Both the position numbers and the translations under genes were made by a program. The notes under the pieces were generated by a model. It had not been told where the DNA came from, did no database searches, and was given only the letters and a program-made list of their open reading frames with translations. From an uncultured Saprospiraceae bacterium (lineage in GTDB: Bacteria > Bacteroidota > Bacteroidia > Chitinophagales > Saprospiraceae): DNA of 39,275 bases. Shown here one piece after another: positions 7,128 through 16,467 of the stretch; the stretch's first letter is position 1, and each line of letters opens with the position of its first letter. Location: NCBI GenBank assembly GCA_937921775.1, contig CAKZUK010000145.1, forward strand, positions 1-39,275. The letters are read 5' to 3'.

Positions 7128-8573
7128 CTAGCTCAATTTATCCCGCAACAAAGCATTCACCGCCTTAGGATCAGCCTTACCTTTTGAAGCCCGCACAATC
7201 TCACCCATAAAAAAGCCAATCAGATTTTTCTTACCTGACTGATATGCTTTTACCTTATCTGGATTATTTGCAATAGCTGCATCTACTAAGTCGCTAACAA
7301 AATCATCGTCACCATCTTGAATCATGTTCAATTTTTCAGCAAGTGCAAGTGGACTAGCATCAGGAGATTCAATCAAAGCAGGAAACAGACGTTGATAAGC
7401 AAGAGAGCTGCTTACTTTTCCATCTTCAATGAGTTGCACAAAATCAGTAAGTGCTTTTGCGGAAAGCGGAAATTCAGAAATGTTGATTTTTTGCTCGTTG
7501 GCAAAAGGGATGACTTTATTGATGAGCAGATTTGCAATACCTGTATAATTTTTAGATTGTTCGCTAAGTCTTAAAAAGAAAAACGCTACTGCTTTTTCTT
7601 GCGTTAATAAATTTGCGTTGTATTCGCTTAGCGCAAAATCCTTTGTAAATTGCTGGTATAAAACAGCAGGTAAAGGAGGGAGATTTGTTTTTATCTTTTC
7701 GATAAATTCGCTACTCAACTCTAGTGGTGTAAGATCTGGAGCTGGAAAATATCGATAATCATTAGCGTCTTCTTTTTCACGAAGAGGGGAAGTAACTCCA
7801 GTAGCTGGGTCGAAGTTTAAGGTATTGCGTTTTATGATTCCACCTGCGTTCAAAATGTTAGCTTGTCGTTTTACTTCAAATTCAATAGCTTGTCTGGCGA
7901 AGCGCATCGAGTTGACATTTTTCACTTCGCAACGTTCACCATATTCAGCAGCGCCTTTTTTTCGTAAGGAAATATTGACATCACATCGCAAAGAGCCTTC
8001 TTCCATATTACCATCAGAAATTTCGAGATAGCGAACCAACTGGCGCATCGTCGTCATGAACACATCCACTTCTTCTGGTGATCGAAAATCCGGTTCCGTA
8101 ACGATCTCGAGTAGCGGTACACCTGCCCGATTGAGATCGATGAGCGAATGCTTAGGATCGAGATCGTGAATTGATTTACCAGCATCTTCTTCCATGTGCA
8201 CGTGATGGATGCGAATCTCTTTATTGAAATTGCTTCCCTTGATAGCCACCTTACCACCAATACAAATCGGTGCACGATCTTGAGTAAGTTGATAGCCTTT
8301 TGGAAGATCTGCGTAGAAATAATTCTTTCGATCAAAACTATTGTTGGCATTTATTTCAGAGCCAATAGCATGGCCCAACCTTATGGCAAACTCAACTTGC
8401 TTTTCATTTAGCTTTGGCAAAGTGCCAGGGTGTCCCAAAGAGATAGCGCTGATGTGTGTATTAGGTGCTGCACCAAAGGCAGCGTCATCTGCACAAAAGG
8501 CTTTGCTTTGTGTGGCTAGTTGTACGTGGACTTCTAGGCCTATGACTGTTTCGTAAGTGGATGTTTCTGCCAT
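7128..8573 (-). CDS. gatB: Asp-tRNA(Asn)/Glu-tRNA(Gln) amidotransferase subunit B
   Basis: GatB is the kinase and tRNA-binding subunit of GatCAB, which converts Glu-tRNA(Gln) and Asp-tRNA(Asn) to the amide forms. The 481 residues start with ETVIGLEVHVQL, contain the YFYADLPKGYQLTQ, SLRCDVNIS, EVKNVNSMRFARQAI and YRYFPAPDL blocks of the GatB cradle domain, and end with a YqeY-like helical tail domain that closes with NALLRDKL. gatA and gatC are not in the window. A well-formed promoter (TTTG, 19 nt, TACATTTG) lies about 65 nt upstream. Confidence 0.97.
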   Translation of the reverse strand: MAETSTYETVIGLEVHVQLATQSKAFCADDAAFGAAPNTHISAISLGHPGTLPKLNEKQVEFAIRLGHAIGSEINANNSFDRKNYFYADLPKGYQLTQDRAPICIGGKVAIKGSNFNKEIRIHHVHMEEDAGKSIHDLDPKHSLIDLNRAGVPLLEIVTEPDFRSPEEVDVFMTTMRQLVRYLEISDGNMEEGSLRCDVNISLRKKGAAEYGERCEVKNVNSMRFARQAIEFEVKRQANILNAGGIIKRNTLNFDPATGVTSPLREKEDANDYRYFPAPDLTPLELSSEFIEKIKTNLPPLPAVLYQQFTKDFALSEYNANLLTQEKAVAFFFLRLSEQSKNYTGIANLLINKVIPFANEQKINISEFPLSAKALTDFVQLIEDGKVSSSLAYQRLFPALIESPDASPLALAEKLNMIQDGDDDFVSDLVDAAIANNPDKVKAYQSGKKNLIGFFMGEIVRASKGKADPKAVNALLRDKLS

Positions 8574-8640
8574 TTGTTAGCTTATAAAAGATTGAGATGA
8601 AAGATCATTTATTTCATACGTCTAATAAATGAAGCTGTTA

Positions 8641-8671
8641 CAAATGTAAAGCATCGAAATCATTAAACAAA
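8641..8671 (-). promoter_or_regulatory. gatB promoter
   Basis: On the minus strand TTTG (8671-8668) is followed after 19 nt by TACATTTG (8648-8641). This fits the Bacteroidota -33/-7 consensus in sequence and spacing. The leader to the gatB ATG would be about 62 nt. Confidence 0.7.
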
Positions 8672-8677
8672 TCTTCG

Positions 8678-9730
8678 TTAGTAAAATAAAAAACTAAGCA
8701 TAAATACGCCGAAGATGAAAATTGAAATGAAGATTAAGTAAAGGAAGTTTAAAAGAGAGAATTTTAAAAATGTTTTAAAGCTCCCTTGTTGGTAAAATTT
8801 TTTCATGGCAAAGAACAGATAGGCCAATCCGGATAATAGAAAGGGGCTAAGAAAGGCAATATGGGGAATAGTATAGGTCCATACTAAGAGTAACAAACTG
8901 ACTAATAAAAATGCAAAACTATGATAGTGCATACTGAAAATGAAATGCTCAACATAATAGCGTTTTCTTCTCCAATAAAGTAATTTCAACATCAAGGCTA
9001 CCGCAGGCATAAGTAGTAACATAACTAAAGTAGTTCTACCAAGAATAAAGGATTGGAAGCCTTTTGGATCTTTTGTTATTTTAAATTGTTGACGAGCCAT
9101 CCATTGATTGAATGTACCTTCAATGTTATGTTTTTTGATGAGCCCTTCTTCACTCATGTTGAAAACATCGATTCGTTCTATTTGTTTTTCTGAAGAAAAT
9201 GTAATTTGAAGCGGGTATTCAAATTTCATTAAGGGAAGGTAATAGCGTTCTTTTTTTCCTTTCGATAATATTATTTGGAGCGAGTCAATTGCCTTTGTAG
9301 TACTTTCCTCCTTGAAGGGGGCTTGCAAGGTTTTTTGAAGGGAGTCGATTTCATTGACAATTGCCGATCTGTTTAAATAAGCAAGTTCCTTGTGATCGAT
9401 GTCGGTAAGCCCTCCTTTATTAAAAAAATGAGATAGTGCAGCGATGAGCACAATTGAGCTTACAAAGAATATTCGCAATGGTGGCGCAAAACTTTTGTGG
9501 CGACCTTTAAAAAATTCTACGCTCAGTTTTCCCGGAATCATTAAAGCGATAAAGGAACGATAGATGCGCGAGTCCAATGAAAAGAGTTCAGAAAAGAAAG
9601 TGCTGAGAACAGAAGCCAATGTTATTTTTCCAGTAATATATTTTTGACCACATTGATTGCAAAAGAGCTGGGTGGACTCCATGTCGGTTTCGCAATTGCG
9701 GCATATTCTTTTTGAGGTGTTTTGTTCCAT
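8678..9730 (-). CDS. Zinc-ribbon multi-pass membrane protein (DUF3667-like), paralogue 1
   Basis: The function is unknown. The 350-residue protein starts with a zinc ribbon, CRNCETDM...FCNQCGQKYITGKI, then a conserved stretch IALMIPGKLSVEFFKGRHKSFAPPLR (about 62-87), a membrane helix near residue 90-105, a soluble loop of about 110 residues, and four more hydrophobic helices to the C-terminus. This layout matches DUF3667-type proteins frequent in Bacteroidota (N-terminal zinc ribbon, PG...F..G...S...P.R motif, C-terminal membrane helices). It is a paralogue of the gene directly upstream and exactly the same length. The 28-nt gap suggests the two are co-transcribed. Confidence 0.75.
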   Translation of the reverse strand: MEQNTSKRICRNCETDMESTQLFCNQCGQKYITGKITLASVLSTFFSELFSLDSRIYRSFIALMIPGKLSVEFFKGRHKSFAPPLRIFFVSSIVLIAALSHFFNKGGLTDIDHKELAYLNRSAIVNEIDSLQKTLQAPFKEESTTKAIDSLQIILSKGKKERYYLPLMKFEYPLQITFSSEKQIERIDVFNMSEEGLIKKHNIEGTFNQWMARQQFKITKDPKGFQSFILGRTTLVMLLLMPAVALMLKLLYWRRKRYYVEHFIFSMHYHSFAFLLVSLLLLVWTYTIPHIAFLSPFLLSGLAYLFFAMKKFYQQGSFKTFLKFSLLNFLYLIFISIFIFGVFMLSFLFY

Positions 9731-9758
9731 TTTAGGAATTCATTATTTTGAAGAACTA

Positions 9759-10811
9759 CTAAAACATGAAAAAACTAATCATAAATGAAAGGACAGAAAT
9801 CAGTACCATGATGAACAGATAGCCAAATAACACTGTGAAAAATTTGATCATCGTTTTAAACCAACCTTGCTGGTAAACTCTTAGCATTGCAAAGTACAGG
9901 TAAAGAAAATTGCCAACAATCAATAAACCCATGATCAGGGGAGGCAGCCATCCACCAGTCAGACTTAGAAAGAAGATGATCAAAAAAAGAAAAGCGTGAT
10001 AGTGAAAAGCAAAGGTTAAATGCTCCACGTAAAAGTAATCTCTACGGATATAAAGCAGTTTCAGCAACAGCGCCAAAAACGGCATCATGAAAAAGATGGT
10101 GAGACTTAAGTTACCAATAAAGTAATCGAGGATATCGTGGATGCCTTGACTTAATTTGAGCGCTTGCTTAAATCCAATCTTTTCAAAGAAACCCCATTTT
10201 TTACCATATTTTTTAATCAACTCATCCTGATTGTCGTTTAGCAAATCTCTTTTGGAAAGTATAGGTACTTTGAAATTCTCAATACCGAAATTATCATTGA
10301 GATCAATACTGTCACTTATGATGCCGACTGAATCAATTACAAAAGCCATCAATGAATCCGTTGCGGCTACACTTTCCGGAAAAATAGAATCAGTTTTTAT
10401 TTTTGCAATTTCCAGTTGTTCCTGTACGTCTAACCAGTTTACATGCTCATGCAGTTGCTTGATAATTGTATCGTCTTCTATATCAACTGCTTTCATCTGA
10501 ATGCCTAAATAAGCAAATAATAGAATGCCTGTAAAAACGAAAAGCCGCAAAGGACTTGCAAACGATTTATGTTTGCCAGTGAAATACTCTGCCGTCAGTT
10601 TGCCCGGAATGAAAAGCGCGATTAATGTCTTAGGCAATTTAGCATCAATGTTGAGGTAGTCAACGAAAAATTCTGAAATGAAATCTTTAATGGAGATGCG
10701 ACCGGTCGTATATTTTTGACTGCAGGCAGAACAATACTTGGCTGCCTCTGGCATGGCTGCCTGGCAGTTTCTACATGTTTTTGAAGGGTTATTGGCTTCG
10801 TTGGTTTCCAT
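9759..10811 (-). CDS. Zinc-ribbon multi-pass membrane protein (DUF3667-like), paralogue 2
   Basis: This 350-residue protein has the same architecture as its downstream neighbour: zinc ribbon CRNCQAAM...YCSACSQKYTTGRI (the second knuckle has S in place of G), the block IALFIPGKLTAEYFTGKHKSFASPLR, one membrane helix, a long divergent soluble loop, then about four membrane helices with a shared YVEHLTFAFHYHAF segment (YVEHFIFSMHYHSF in the neighbour). The loop is acidic and poorly conserved between the two, while the ribbon and helices are conserved. That suggests an old tandem duplication followed by specialisation. The function is unknown. It is probably the first gene of a two-gene unit; no clear promoter box was found. 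Confidence 0.75.
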   Translation of the reverse strand: METNEANNPSKTCRNCQAAMPEAAKYCSACSQKYTTGRISIKDFISEFFVDYLNIDAKLPKTLIALFIPGKLTAEYFTGKHKSFASPLRLFVFTGILLFAYLGIQMKAVDIEDDTIIKQLHEHVNWLDVQEQLEIAKIKTDSIFPESVAATDSLMAFVIDSVGIISDSIDLNDNFGIENFKVPILSKRDLLNDNQDELIKKYGKKWGFFEKIGFKQALKLSQGIHDILDYFIGNLSLTIFFMMPFLALLLKLLYIRRDYFYVEHLTFAFHYHAFLFLIIFFLSLTGGWLPPLIMGLLIVGNFLYLYFAMLRVYQQGWFKTMIKFFTVLFGYLFIMVLISVLSFMISFFMF

Positions 10812-11112
10812 TAAGTTTAATTTCTGTTTTCTTTTTTACAATGTAAAGAAACATCTTCGAAATAGTGGGGATTAACGACTAAATTCTGTTTGTACTTGAT
10901 GCCCTTTATCGGGGATGGGAGAGGGATCGAACGGATGAAACGGATAAGGGACGAATTTTTTTTCGTTTAACGTGAATGTCTTCTAACGTAAAGTGTTCAC
11001 GTTTATTTAATGACTCAGGTCAAGAGTCACTGGCAGATTCAGGCGAAGTACACGTCTGGTCAGCCGGACAGGCTTGCGAGTCGAGGAATGTGTCTCATCT
11101 CCGTTAGAGGGC
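10812..11112. other. Intergenic stretch with an A/T-run repeat and a hairpin
   Basis: The gap 10812-11172 contains no credible gene. Segment 10942-10965 resembles the arms of the element at 136-304 (GGATAAG followed by ACG and a T8 run). AACGTGAA (10969-10976) and TTCACGTT (10996-11003) form an 8-bp stem with a 19-nt loop. The only other structure is the M23 terminator at 11113-11149. Confidence 0.4.
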
Positions 11113-11149
11113 AAAAAAAACTTGCTTCCCGACGCATCGAAAAGCAAGT
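11113..11149 (-). terminator. Terminator of the M23 peptidase gene
   Basis: On the minus strand ACTTGCTT (complement of 11149-11142) pairs with AAGCAAGT (complement of 11127-11120) around a 14-nt loop. A run of U (complement of A-run 11113-11120) follows. It stands 24 nt past the stop codon. Confidence 0.75.
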
Positions 11150-11172
11150 CCCAAAGAATAAATCTTTGCTAT

Positions 11173-12159
11173 CTAGTCAAAAGATTGATTCGTAATTCCA
11201 GCCATATTTGCCAGTTCCTGATACTCTTCAACAGAAAGACCATCCATGCAATAGTGAATAGGGTTCACCTTTTTGCCTTTCAAGTGTACTTCGTAGTGTA
11301 AGTGAGGAGCAGTAGAGGTACCTGTAGATCCCACTTCGCCAATCACCTGACCCCGCTTCACCTTCTCACCTAACTTTACATCCATCTTGTGCATGTGAGC
11401 ATAGAGCGTTTTGTATCCAAAGCCATGGTCAATCGTAATATTGTTACCATAGCCACTCTTACGGCGCTCCACTTTTACCACCTTGCCATCTCCAGTTGCC
11501 TGAATAGCTGTACCCTGAGGGCAGGTAAAGTCGATACCATAATGCATTTTTCTTCTTTTGAAAACTGGGTGGAAGCGCATTCCAAATCCAGATAGCGAAC
11601 GAATGTTTCGCTTTAAGCGGTCAGAACGTACTGGCTTGATTGCAGGAACAGAAGCCAACATCGTTTCTTTTTCTTTTGCCAAGTCAACTACTTTGTCTAG
11701 TGATTGAGACTGTATGGTTAGCTGACGCTTGATTCTATCAACTTTCTCCTGTGTGCTGATCAACAACTCACCAGAGTTCTTAAAGTTCGTTAGATTGCTG
11801 TACTTGTCAGATCCACCTGTACCTCCATTCCAAATGTCCTGATCAATAGGATCCATTCCAAACATCATACGGTGTACGCTGGCATCGCGATCCTGAATGT
11901 TTTCAAGCACTTTTGACATGTTTTGAAAATCACTGTTGATCGCCATATATTGTAGCTTCATCTGATCGATTTCTCGAAGTAGCGCTTTTTCCTTTGGTGA
12001 AGGGAAAAACGTAAATGCTACAGATAATAAAACAAAGGCCGCTACTACAACTGCCGAAACAAACCCAAATATTTTGAGTAACCTTATTCGTAAGGGTTCG
12101 ACAACTTTCTCATAGCGGAGGCTTTGAGTATTGTAAACAAATTTTTCTCTTTTCATCAT
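11173..12159 (-). CDS. M23-family (LytM-type) metallopeptidase, membrane-anchored
   Basis: The protein is a probable peptidoglycan endopeptidase or a cell-division/envelope factor of that fold, held in the inner membrane with its catalytic domain in the periplasm. Its 328 residues have one membrane helix (about 29-50), a coiled-coil-like region (about 55-170), and a C-terminal LytM domain. Zinc ligands are His206 and Asp210 (HYGID) and His288 (HLHYE), with His255 in YAHMH as the catalytic partner, so the site appears intact. It is divergent from alaS, with MerR further downstream, a gene order common in Bacteroidota. A promoter fits at 12251-12280. The second Met (12156) is an equally possible start. 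Confidence 0.93.
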   Translation of the reverse strand: MMKREKFVYNTQSLRYEKVVEPLRIRLLKIFGFVSAVVVAAFVLLSVAFTFFPSPKEKALLREIDQMKLQYMAINSDFQNMSKVLENIQDRDASVHRMMFGMDPIDQDIWNGGTGGSDKYSNLTNFKNSGELLISTQEKVDRIKRQLTIQSQSLDKVVDLAKEKETMLASVPAIKPVRSDRLKRNIRSLSGFGMRFHPVFKRRKMHYGIDFTCPQGTAIQATGDGKVVKVERRKSGYGNNITIDHGFGYKTLYAHMHKMDVKLGEKVKRGQVIGEVGSTGTSTAPHLHYEVHLKGKKVNPIHYCMDGLSVEEYQELANMAGITNQSFD

Positions 12160-12250
12160 TCTCGAAGAAGACTTTTATTGATTGTTCAAAAAGAGTACTT
12201 TTGGGGCACTAAAACATTCAATATTGTTAGTAATCTATAGTATGTGAGGT

Positions 12251-12280
12251 CAAATGTAGAGCAAGTTTTTGAATTTCAAA
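12251..12280 (-). promoter_or_regulatory. Promoter of the M23 peptidase gene
   Basis: On the minus strand TTTG (12280-12277) lies 18 nt before TACATTTG (12258-12251). This is a good -33/-7 pair. The leader would be about 85 nt. Confidence 0.65.
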
Positions 12281-12415
12281 AATTTTGCCGAAGTATTTAA
12301 TGCCTTGATATTCAAGAATTAACATTTTCTACAACACTATAACCAAATAAATTACAACATTAATTTTATTTTTAATGCCAAAATAAGCAAATAGGTGATT
12401 TTTGATGAATATTCA

Positions 12416-12423
12416 TATATTTG
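12416..12423 (+). promoter_or_regulatory. Possible alaS promoter -7 box
   Basis: TATATTTG fits TAnnTTTG 58 nt before the alaS ATG. The -33 element is not clear at the normal distance, and the surrounding AT-richness makes a chance match possible. The rest of the 322-bp divergent spacer 12160-12481 shows no other structure. Confidence 0.35.
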
Positions 12424-12481
12424 AATTTTTTTTCATCTTGATAAGGCCTTAATAAGTTAACCATTTAGACTGTGTCCAATT

Positions 12482-15106
12482 ATGAAATCTCGCGAAATCC
12501 GTAAGAAGTTTTTAGAATTCTTCGAAAGTAAACAGCATAAGATTGTAGCCTCTGCTCCACTTGTGAACAAAAGTGACCCTTCATTGATGTTTATCAATGC
12601 TGGTATGAACCAGTTTAAGGATTATTTTTTAGGTAATGACACACCTGATAATCCAAGAATATCAGATACGCAGAAGTGTTTGCGTGTTTCTGGTAAGCAA
12701 AACGACCTAGAAGAGGTAGGAATTGATAGTTATCACCATACGATGTTCGAAATGCTTGGTAACTGGTCTTTCGGAGATTATTTCAAAGAAGAGGCTATTG
12801 AATGGGCTTGGGAGCTGCTAACTAAGGTATTTGGGCTTGACCCAGACCGTATCTATATCACCATCTTTGAAGGAGATGAGAAAGATGGCCTTGAGAAAGA
12901 TACGGAGGCAACTGAATTTTGGAAAAAATGGATTGCAGAAGATCGCATCCTTCCTTTTGACCGCAAAGACAACTTTTGGGAAATGGGGGACACTGGACCA
13001 TGCGGACCTTGTTCTGAAATCCACATTGATTTACGTTCCGATGAAGATCGTGCAAAAGTTGACGGTAAGACATTGGTGAATATGGATCATCCGCAGTTGG
13101 TGGAAATCTGGAATCTGGTTTTCATTCAGTTCAATCGTAAAGCAGATGGAGGATTAGAAAAGTTGCCTGCAAGTCATATCGATACAGGAATGGGATTCGA
13201 GCGATTATGCATGGCCATGCAAGGTGTGCTTTCTAATTATGATACAGATATATTCCGCCCGACTATTGCTTTTATTGAAAAAGAGTCGGGTATTAAGTAT
13301 ACGAATAATTATGAGCTTAGCGCAAAATCAGATATCGCGATGCGTGTGGTTGCTGACCATATAAGAGCAGTGGCTTTTACGATTGCAGATGGAGAGATGC
13401 CTTCTAGCGGTGGAGCGGGTTATGTGATCCGTCGTATTTTGCGTAGAGCAGTTCGATATTACTATTCGTTTCTCAATATTAAAGAACCGTTTCTACATAA
13501 GTTGGTAGCTATATTGGCAGAAGATTTCAAAGGTGTATTCCCGGAGTTGGATGCGCAACGTGAGTTTGTCACCAAAGTAATCATGGAAGAGGAAAGATCT
13601 TTTCTGAGAACTTTAGAGGCAGGTTTGGGACGTTTTGATAATCTAGAAGCAACAAACAATCAACTGGATGGTCAGGCAGTTTTTGAATTGTACGATACCT
13701 TTGGTTTCCCAATTGACCTTACGCGTTTGATCGCTTCCGAAAAAGGCTGGACGATTGATGAGGACGGTTTTGATAAAGCTTTGCTAGAGCAAAAAACGCG
13801 TTCGCGCGCAGACGCACAAAAAGAAACAGGCGACTGGATGGAGGTAAGTGGTGAGGCAGGAGTTGAATTTGTGGGGTATGATAATCTAGTCGTGGAAGAT
13901 GCGAAGATCGTTAAATACAGAACGGTTACTATAAAAGGTAAGGAACAATATCAGCTGGTTTTAAATAAGACACCTTTTTATGCGGAGTCTGGTGGACAGG
14001 TTGGCGACACTGGTTTGTTATGGATTGGTGAAGAAAAGGTCCCAGTGATCAATACCTTAAAAGAAAATCAATTAATCGTACATATTGTAAAGGCATTGCC
14101 AAAACAATTTGAAGCTAATGTAAAAGCAGAAGTCAATGCGTCAAAGCGAAAGGCAATTTCTCAAAACCACTCAGCGGTGCATTTAATGCATGCGGCTTTG
14201 CATCAAGTTTTGGGTGATCATTCTTTGCAGAAAGGTCAGCTAGTTGACCCAAAGCGAATGCGTTTTGATTTCTCTCATTTCCAAAAAGTAACAGATGAAG
14301 AGTTGGCTCAAATCGAACAAATTGTAAACCAAAAGATTCGGGACAATATCGCTTTGGATGAAGTACGTAACATGCCAATTGATGAAGCAAAAGCGTCAGG
14401 AGCAACAATGTTGTTTGGTGAGAAATATGGAGAGACCGTTCGTGTCATTACATTTGAAAAAGGATTTTCCAGCGAGTTATGTGGAGGTACACATGTGCCA
14501 GCAACGGGTGATATCGGTTTGTTTAAAATCACTTCAGAAAGTGCAGTAGGATCTGGTGTACGTCGTATCGAAGGTATCACTGCTGCTGTGGCAGAAGCTT
14601 TCGTCAACAAAGAGCTAGAAGAACTGAATGCAATTAGAACGATGTTCAAAAATCCAAAATCAGTTTCGAAAAGTGTTGCTGCCTTACAAGAGGAGAATAA
14701 AGGTTTGCGAAAGGAAATTGAAAAGATGCAATCGGCTCAAGCAGGTAATTTGAAGGATGATTTGAAAGCAAAAGTAAAACAGATTGATGGGGTAAACTTT
14801 ATTGCAAGTCGTATCAGTTTGAATGATTCAAAAGCGATTAAGACTTTAGCTTTTCAATTGAAAGATGAATTGACGAATGCTGTAATTATCTTTGGTGCTG
14901 AGGTGAATGAGAAGCCACAGTTGACTGTTGCGATCAGCGAAAACTTGACAAAAGAAAAAGGTTTGGATGCTGGGAAAATCGTACGAGAATTGGCAAAAGA
15001 AATCCAAGGAGGAGGTGGTGGACAAGCATTTTTTGCTACCGCTGGTGGAAAAGATATGTCAGGTTTGGATAAGGCAATTGAGAAGGCGCAGGATGTATTG
15101 GGATAG
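12482..15106 (+). CDS. alaS: Alanyl-tRNA synthetase
   Basis: AlaS charges tRNA(Ala) and edits mischarged Ser or Gly. The 874-residue length is standard. The N-terminal class II aminoacylation domain shows INAGMNQFKDYFLG and the GDTGPCGPCSEI block. The tRNA-recognition and editing domains follow; the editing site has zinc ligands His563 and His567 (HSAVH) and Cys667 and His671 (CGGTH). The C-Ala domain ends with the glycine-rich GGGGGQAFFATAGG motif. All key residues are present. It is followed by a strong terminator and is divergent from the M23 gene. Confidence 0.98.
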   Translation: MKSREIRKKFLEFFESKQHKIVASAPLVNKSDPSLMFINAGMNQFKDYFLGNDTPDNPRISDTQKCLRVSGKQNDLEEVGIDSYHHTMFEMLGNWSFGDYFKEEAIEWAWELLTKVFGLDPDRIYITIFEGDEKDGLEKDTEATEFWKKWIAEDRILPFDRKDNFWEMGDTGPCGPCSEIHIDLRSDEDRAKVDGKTLVNMDHPQLVEIWNLVFIQFNRKADGGLEKLPASHIDTGMGFERLCMAMQGVLSNYDTDIFRPTIAFIEKESGIKYTNNYELSAKSDIAMRVVADHIRAVAFTIADGEMPSSGGAGYVIRRILRRAVRYYYSFLNIKEPFLHKLVAILAEDFKGVFPELDAQREFVTKVIMEEERSFLRTLEAGLGRFDNLEATNNQLDGQAVFELYDTFGFPIDLTRLIASEKGWTIDEDGFDKALLEQKTRSRADAQKETGDWMEVSGEAGVEFVGYDNLVVEDAKIVKYRTVTIKGKEQYQLVLNKTPFYAESGGQVGDTGLLWIGEEKVPVINTLKENQLIVHIVKALPKQFEANVKAEVNASKRKAISQNHSAVHLMHAALHQVLGDHSLQKGQLVDPKRMRFDFSHFQKVTDEELAQIEQIVNQKIRDNIALDEVRNMPIDEAKASGATMLFGEKYGETVRVITFEKGFSSELCGGTHVPATGDIGLFKITSESAVGSGVRRIEGITAAVAEAFVNKELEELNAIRTMFKNPKSVSKSVAALQEENKGLRKEIEKMQSAQAGNLKDDLKAKVKQIDGVNFIASRISLNDSKAIKTLAFQLKDELTNAVIIFGAEVNEKPQLTVAISENLTKEKGLDAGKIVRELAKEIQGGGGGQAFFATAGGKDMSGLDKAIEKAQDVLG

Positions 15107-15138
15107 GCTTTAGCTTGACATGTATTCTATTTAATTTC

Positions 15139-15171
15139 AAAAAGCCGCAGTTCATTGAGCTGCGGCTTTTT
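15139..15171. terminator. Bidirectional terminator after alaS
   Basis: AAAAAGCCGCAG (15139-15150) and CTGCGGCTTTTT (15160-15171) form a 12-bp perfect stem with a 9-nt loop and A/U flanks. It serves alaS (plus) and the convergent GIN-domain gene (minus). Confidence 0.9.
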
Positions 15172-15196
15172 GTATTTAGAGATTGTCACTCTTGTC

Positions 15197-16093
15197 TTAT
15201 TCAGGTTGAAATAAAGCAACTGTACTTCCTTCATCTTCTGCGGTTATCGTCACCAACAACTTTCGAATTCCCCATCGATTTGTTTTGTAAATTTTAGAAC
15301 CGACAGACCATCGTTCCTTTTTTGCTTGTCCTGGCCAAAGTGGAAAACCATAGCTAAAAAAAGAGCCACTCTTCTTTGGTCCCACCACTACAAACTGTTT
15401 TCTGCTAAGAGAATTATTTTTTATTTTAATGTCAATGAATCTGGCATTCTCGAAAATGCTTTCATCCGTTTCTTTGTTTATTTTTTCGCTAGCATCGCCA
15501 GTGAGCTGTTTGGGTTCGTTGACCAATTTCAAAGCATTTTTTTCTTTGAGAGAAGAGTTGAGTCTGTTTTCAACATATGCCGTTACCTTTCCCCAGCTGG
15601 TTATAGTGATATCTGCATTTTGAGCGATGAGTTTACTTGCGTCTACCTTTGCAGATTTGGCAGTGAGGTTTAGTTTTTCGACTTTTCCTTCGAGAGTGAG
15701 TTTGCCGATATTGGAAGTCGCAGTAAATTCTTTGGAGTTGATGTTTTGCACAAAATAGTCCCCATGTGCATCGGTAATGAGTTTGCGGAGTGCGGGTGCT
15801 CCAATGGTCACTGTAGTTTCCTGAGAAGGTTCGATCCACTTTAGTTGGGTAAGGTCTAGACGGCCGTTTTGAGCATCCCGATTGATGTGAGGGATGAGGT
15901 TGCTGTCTGTTGTGATTGTAATTTCGGATTTACCTTTCATGTCAATAATTACTTTTGCAGAAAGGTTGATTTCTAATGTTTGTATTTTGTCTAAAGGGAA
16001 TGTTTCTGTGACGATGTTTTTGTTGCCATAAATTTGTGCGTTGCTACCCATGCTAATGAGGAGTATTGAGAGTAGGATTGTGATCTTTTTCAT
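15197..16093 (-). CDS. Secreted GIN-domain (DUF2807) protein
   Basis: The protein has 298 residues when started at the ATG that begins MKKITILLSILLISMGSNAQ, a clear Sec signal peptide; the longer frame upstream adds 11 residues and would bury the signal. The mature N-terminal half has the alternating beta pattern of the putative auto-transporter adhesin 'head GIN' domain (IQTLEINLSAKVIIDMKG, ITITTDSNLIPHI), typical of right-handed beta-helix proteins in Bacteroidota. The C-terminal part (about 200-298) is not recognised. The location is probably periplasmic or cell-surface and the function is unknown. It converges on alaS and shares the terminator. Confidence 0.75.
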   Translation of the reverse strand: MKKITILLSILLISMGSNAQIYGNKNIVTETFPLDKIQTLEINLSAKVIIDMKGKSEITITTDSNLIPHINRDAQNGRLDLTQLKWIEPSQETTVTIGAPALRKLITDAHGDYFVQNINSKEFTATSNIGKLTLEGKVEKLNLTAKSAKVDASKLIAQNADITITSWGKVTAYVENRLNSSLKEKNALKLVNEPKQLTGDASEKINKETDESIFENARFIDIKIKNNSLSRKQFVVVGPKKSGSFFSYGFPLWPGQAKKERWSVGSKIYKTNRWGIRKLLVTITAEDEGSTVALFQPE

Positions 16094-16467
16094 TCGTTGT
16101 ATTTTTAATTGATTAGAAAATTCCATTGGTATTTGTCCTAATGGCTTGAATAATCAAATGTCAGGAAACGAGGTGGATTTGGCGCCTCATATGGTTTTTT
16201 AGGCGTATCAGATACGATTTGAGTCGTCTCAAATCGGACAGTTATTTAGGCCGCATCCCTAAATCCTTCATTTTTTAGCTCATAGGCTAAAGCGTCTTCG
16301 TAAATTGACTCAAGAAGTCCAGGTCCCAATTCTTATGGATTGAAATAATAGATCCAACGATTCCATAAGCTAGGCTGTTAACACGTTTTTGAGTTAGCAT
16401 GAATTTAGTTTTATCGAAAATGTGATTAGATTGTTTTAGTTAGAGATGAGTTTTATTTTCAAAATCA
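16094..16467. other. Gene-free spacer with a dispersed repeat copy
   Basis: No coding potential is seen. Segment 16242-16262 is identical to 977-997. Just before it, ATCAGATACGATTTGAG and CTCAAATCGGA (about 16208-16239) give an imperfect inverted repeat around GATTTGAG / CTCAAATC (16216-16223 and 16229-16236). Confidence 0.5.
16242..16262. repeat. Copy 2 of the 21-bp dispersed repeat
   Basis: Identical to 977-997. TTTAGG and CCTAAA are inverted ends around a 7-nt loop (CCGCATC). It lies in a gene-free spacer here, whereas the other copy touches the hemC stop codon. Confidence 0.6.

Noticed and set aside
11010..11301. Plus-strand open frames of 61-75 residues after the M23 gene
   Set aside because: They overlap the M23 terminator and the end of the M23 coding region antisense; no recognisable protein features.
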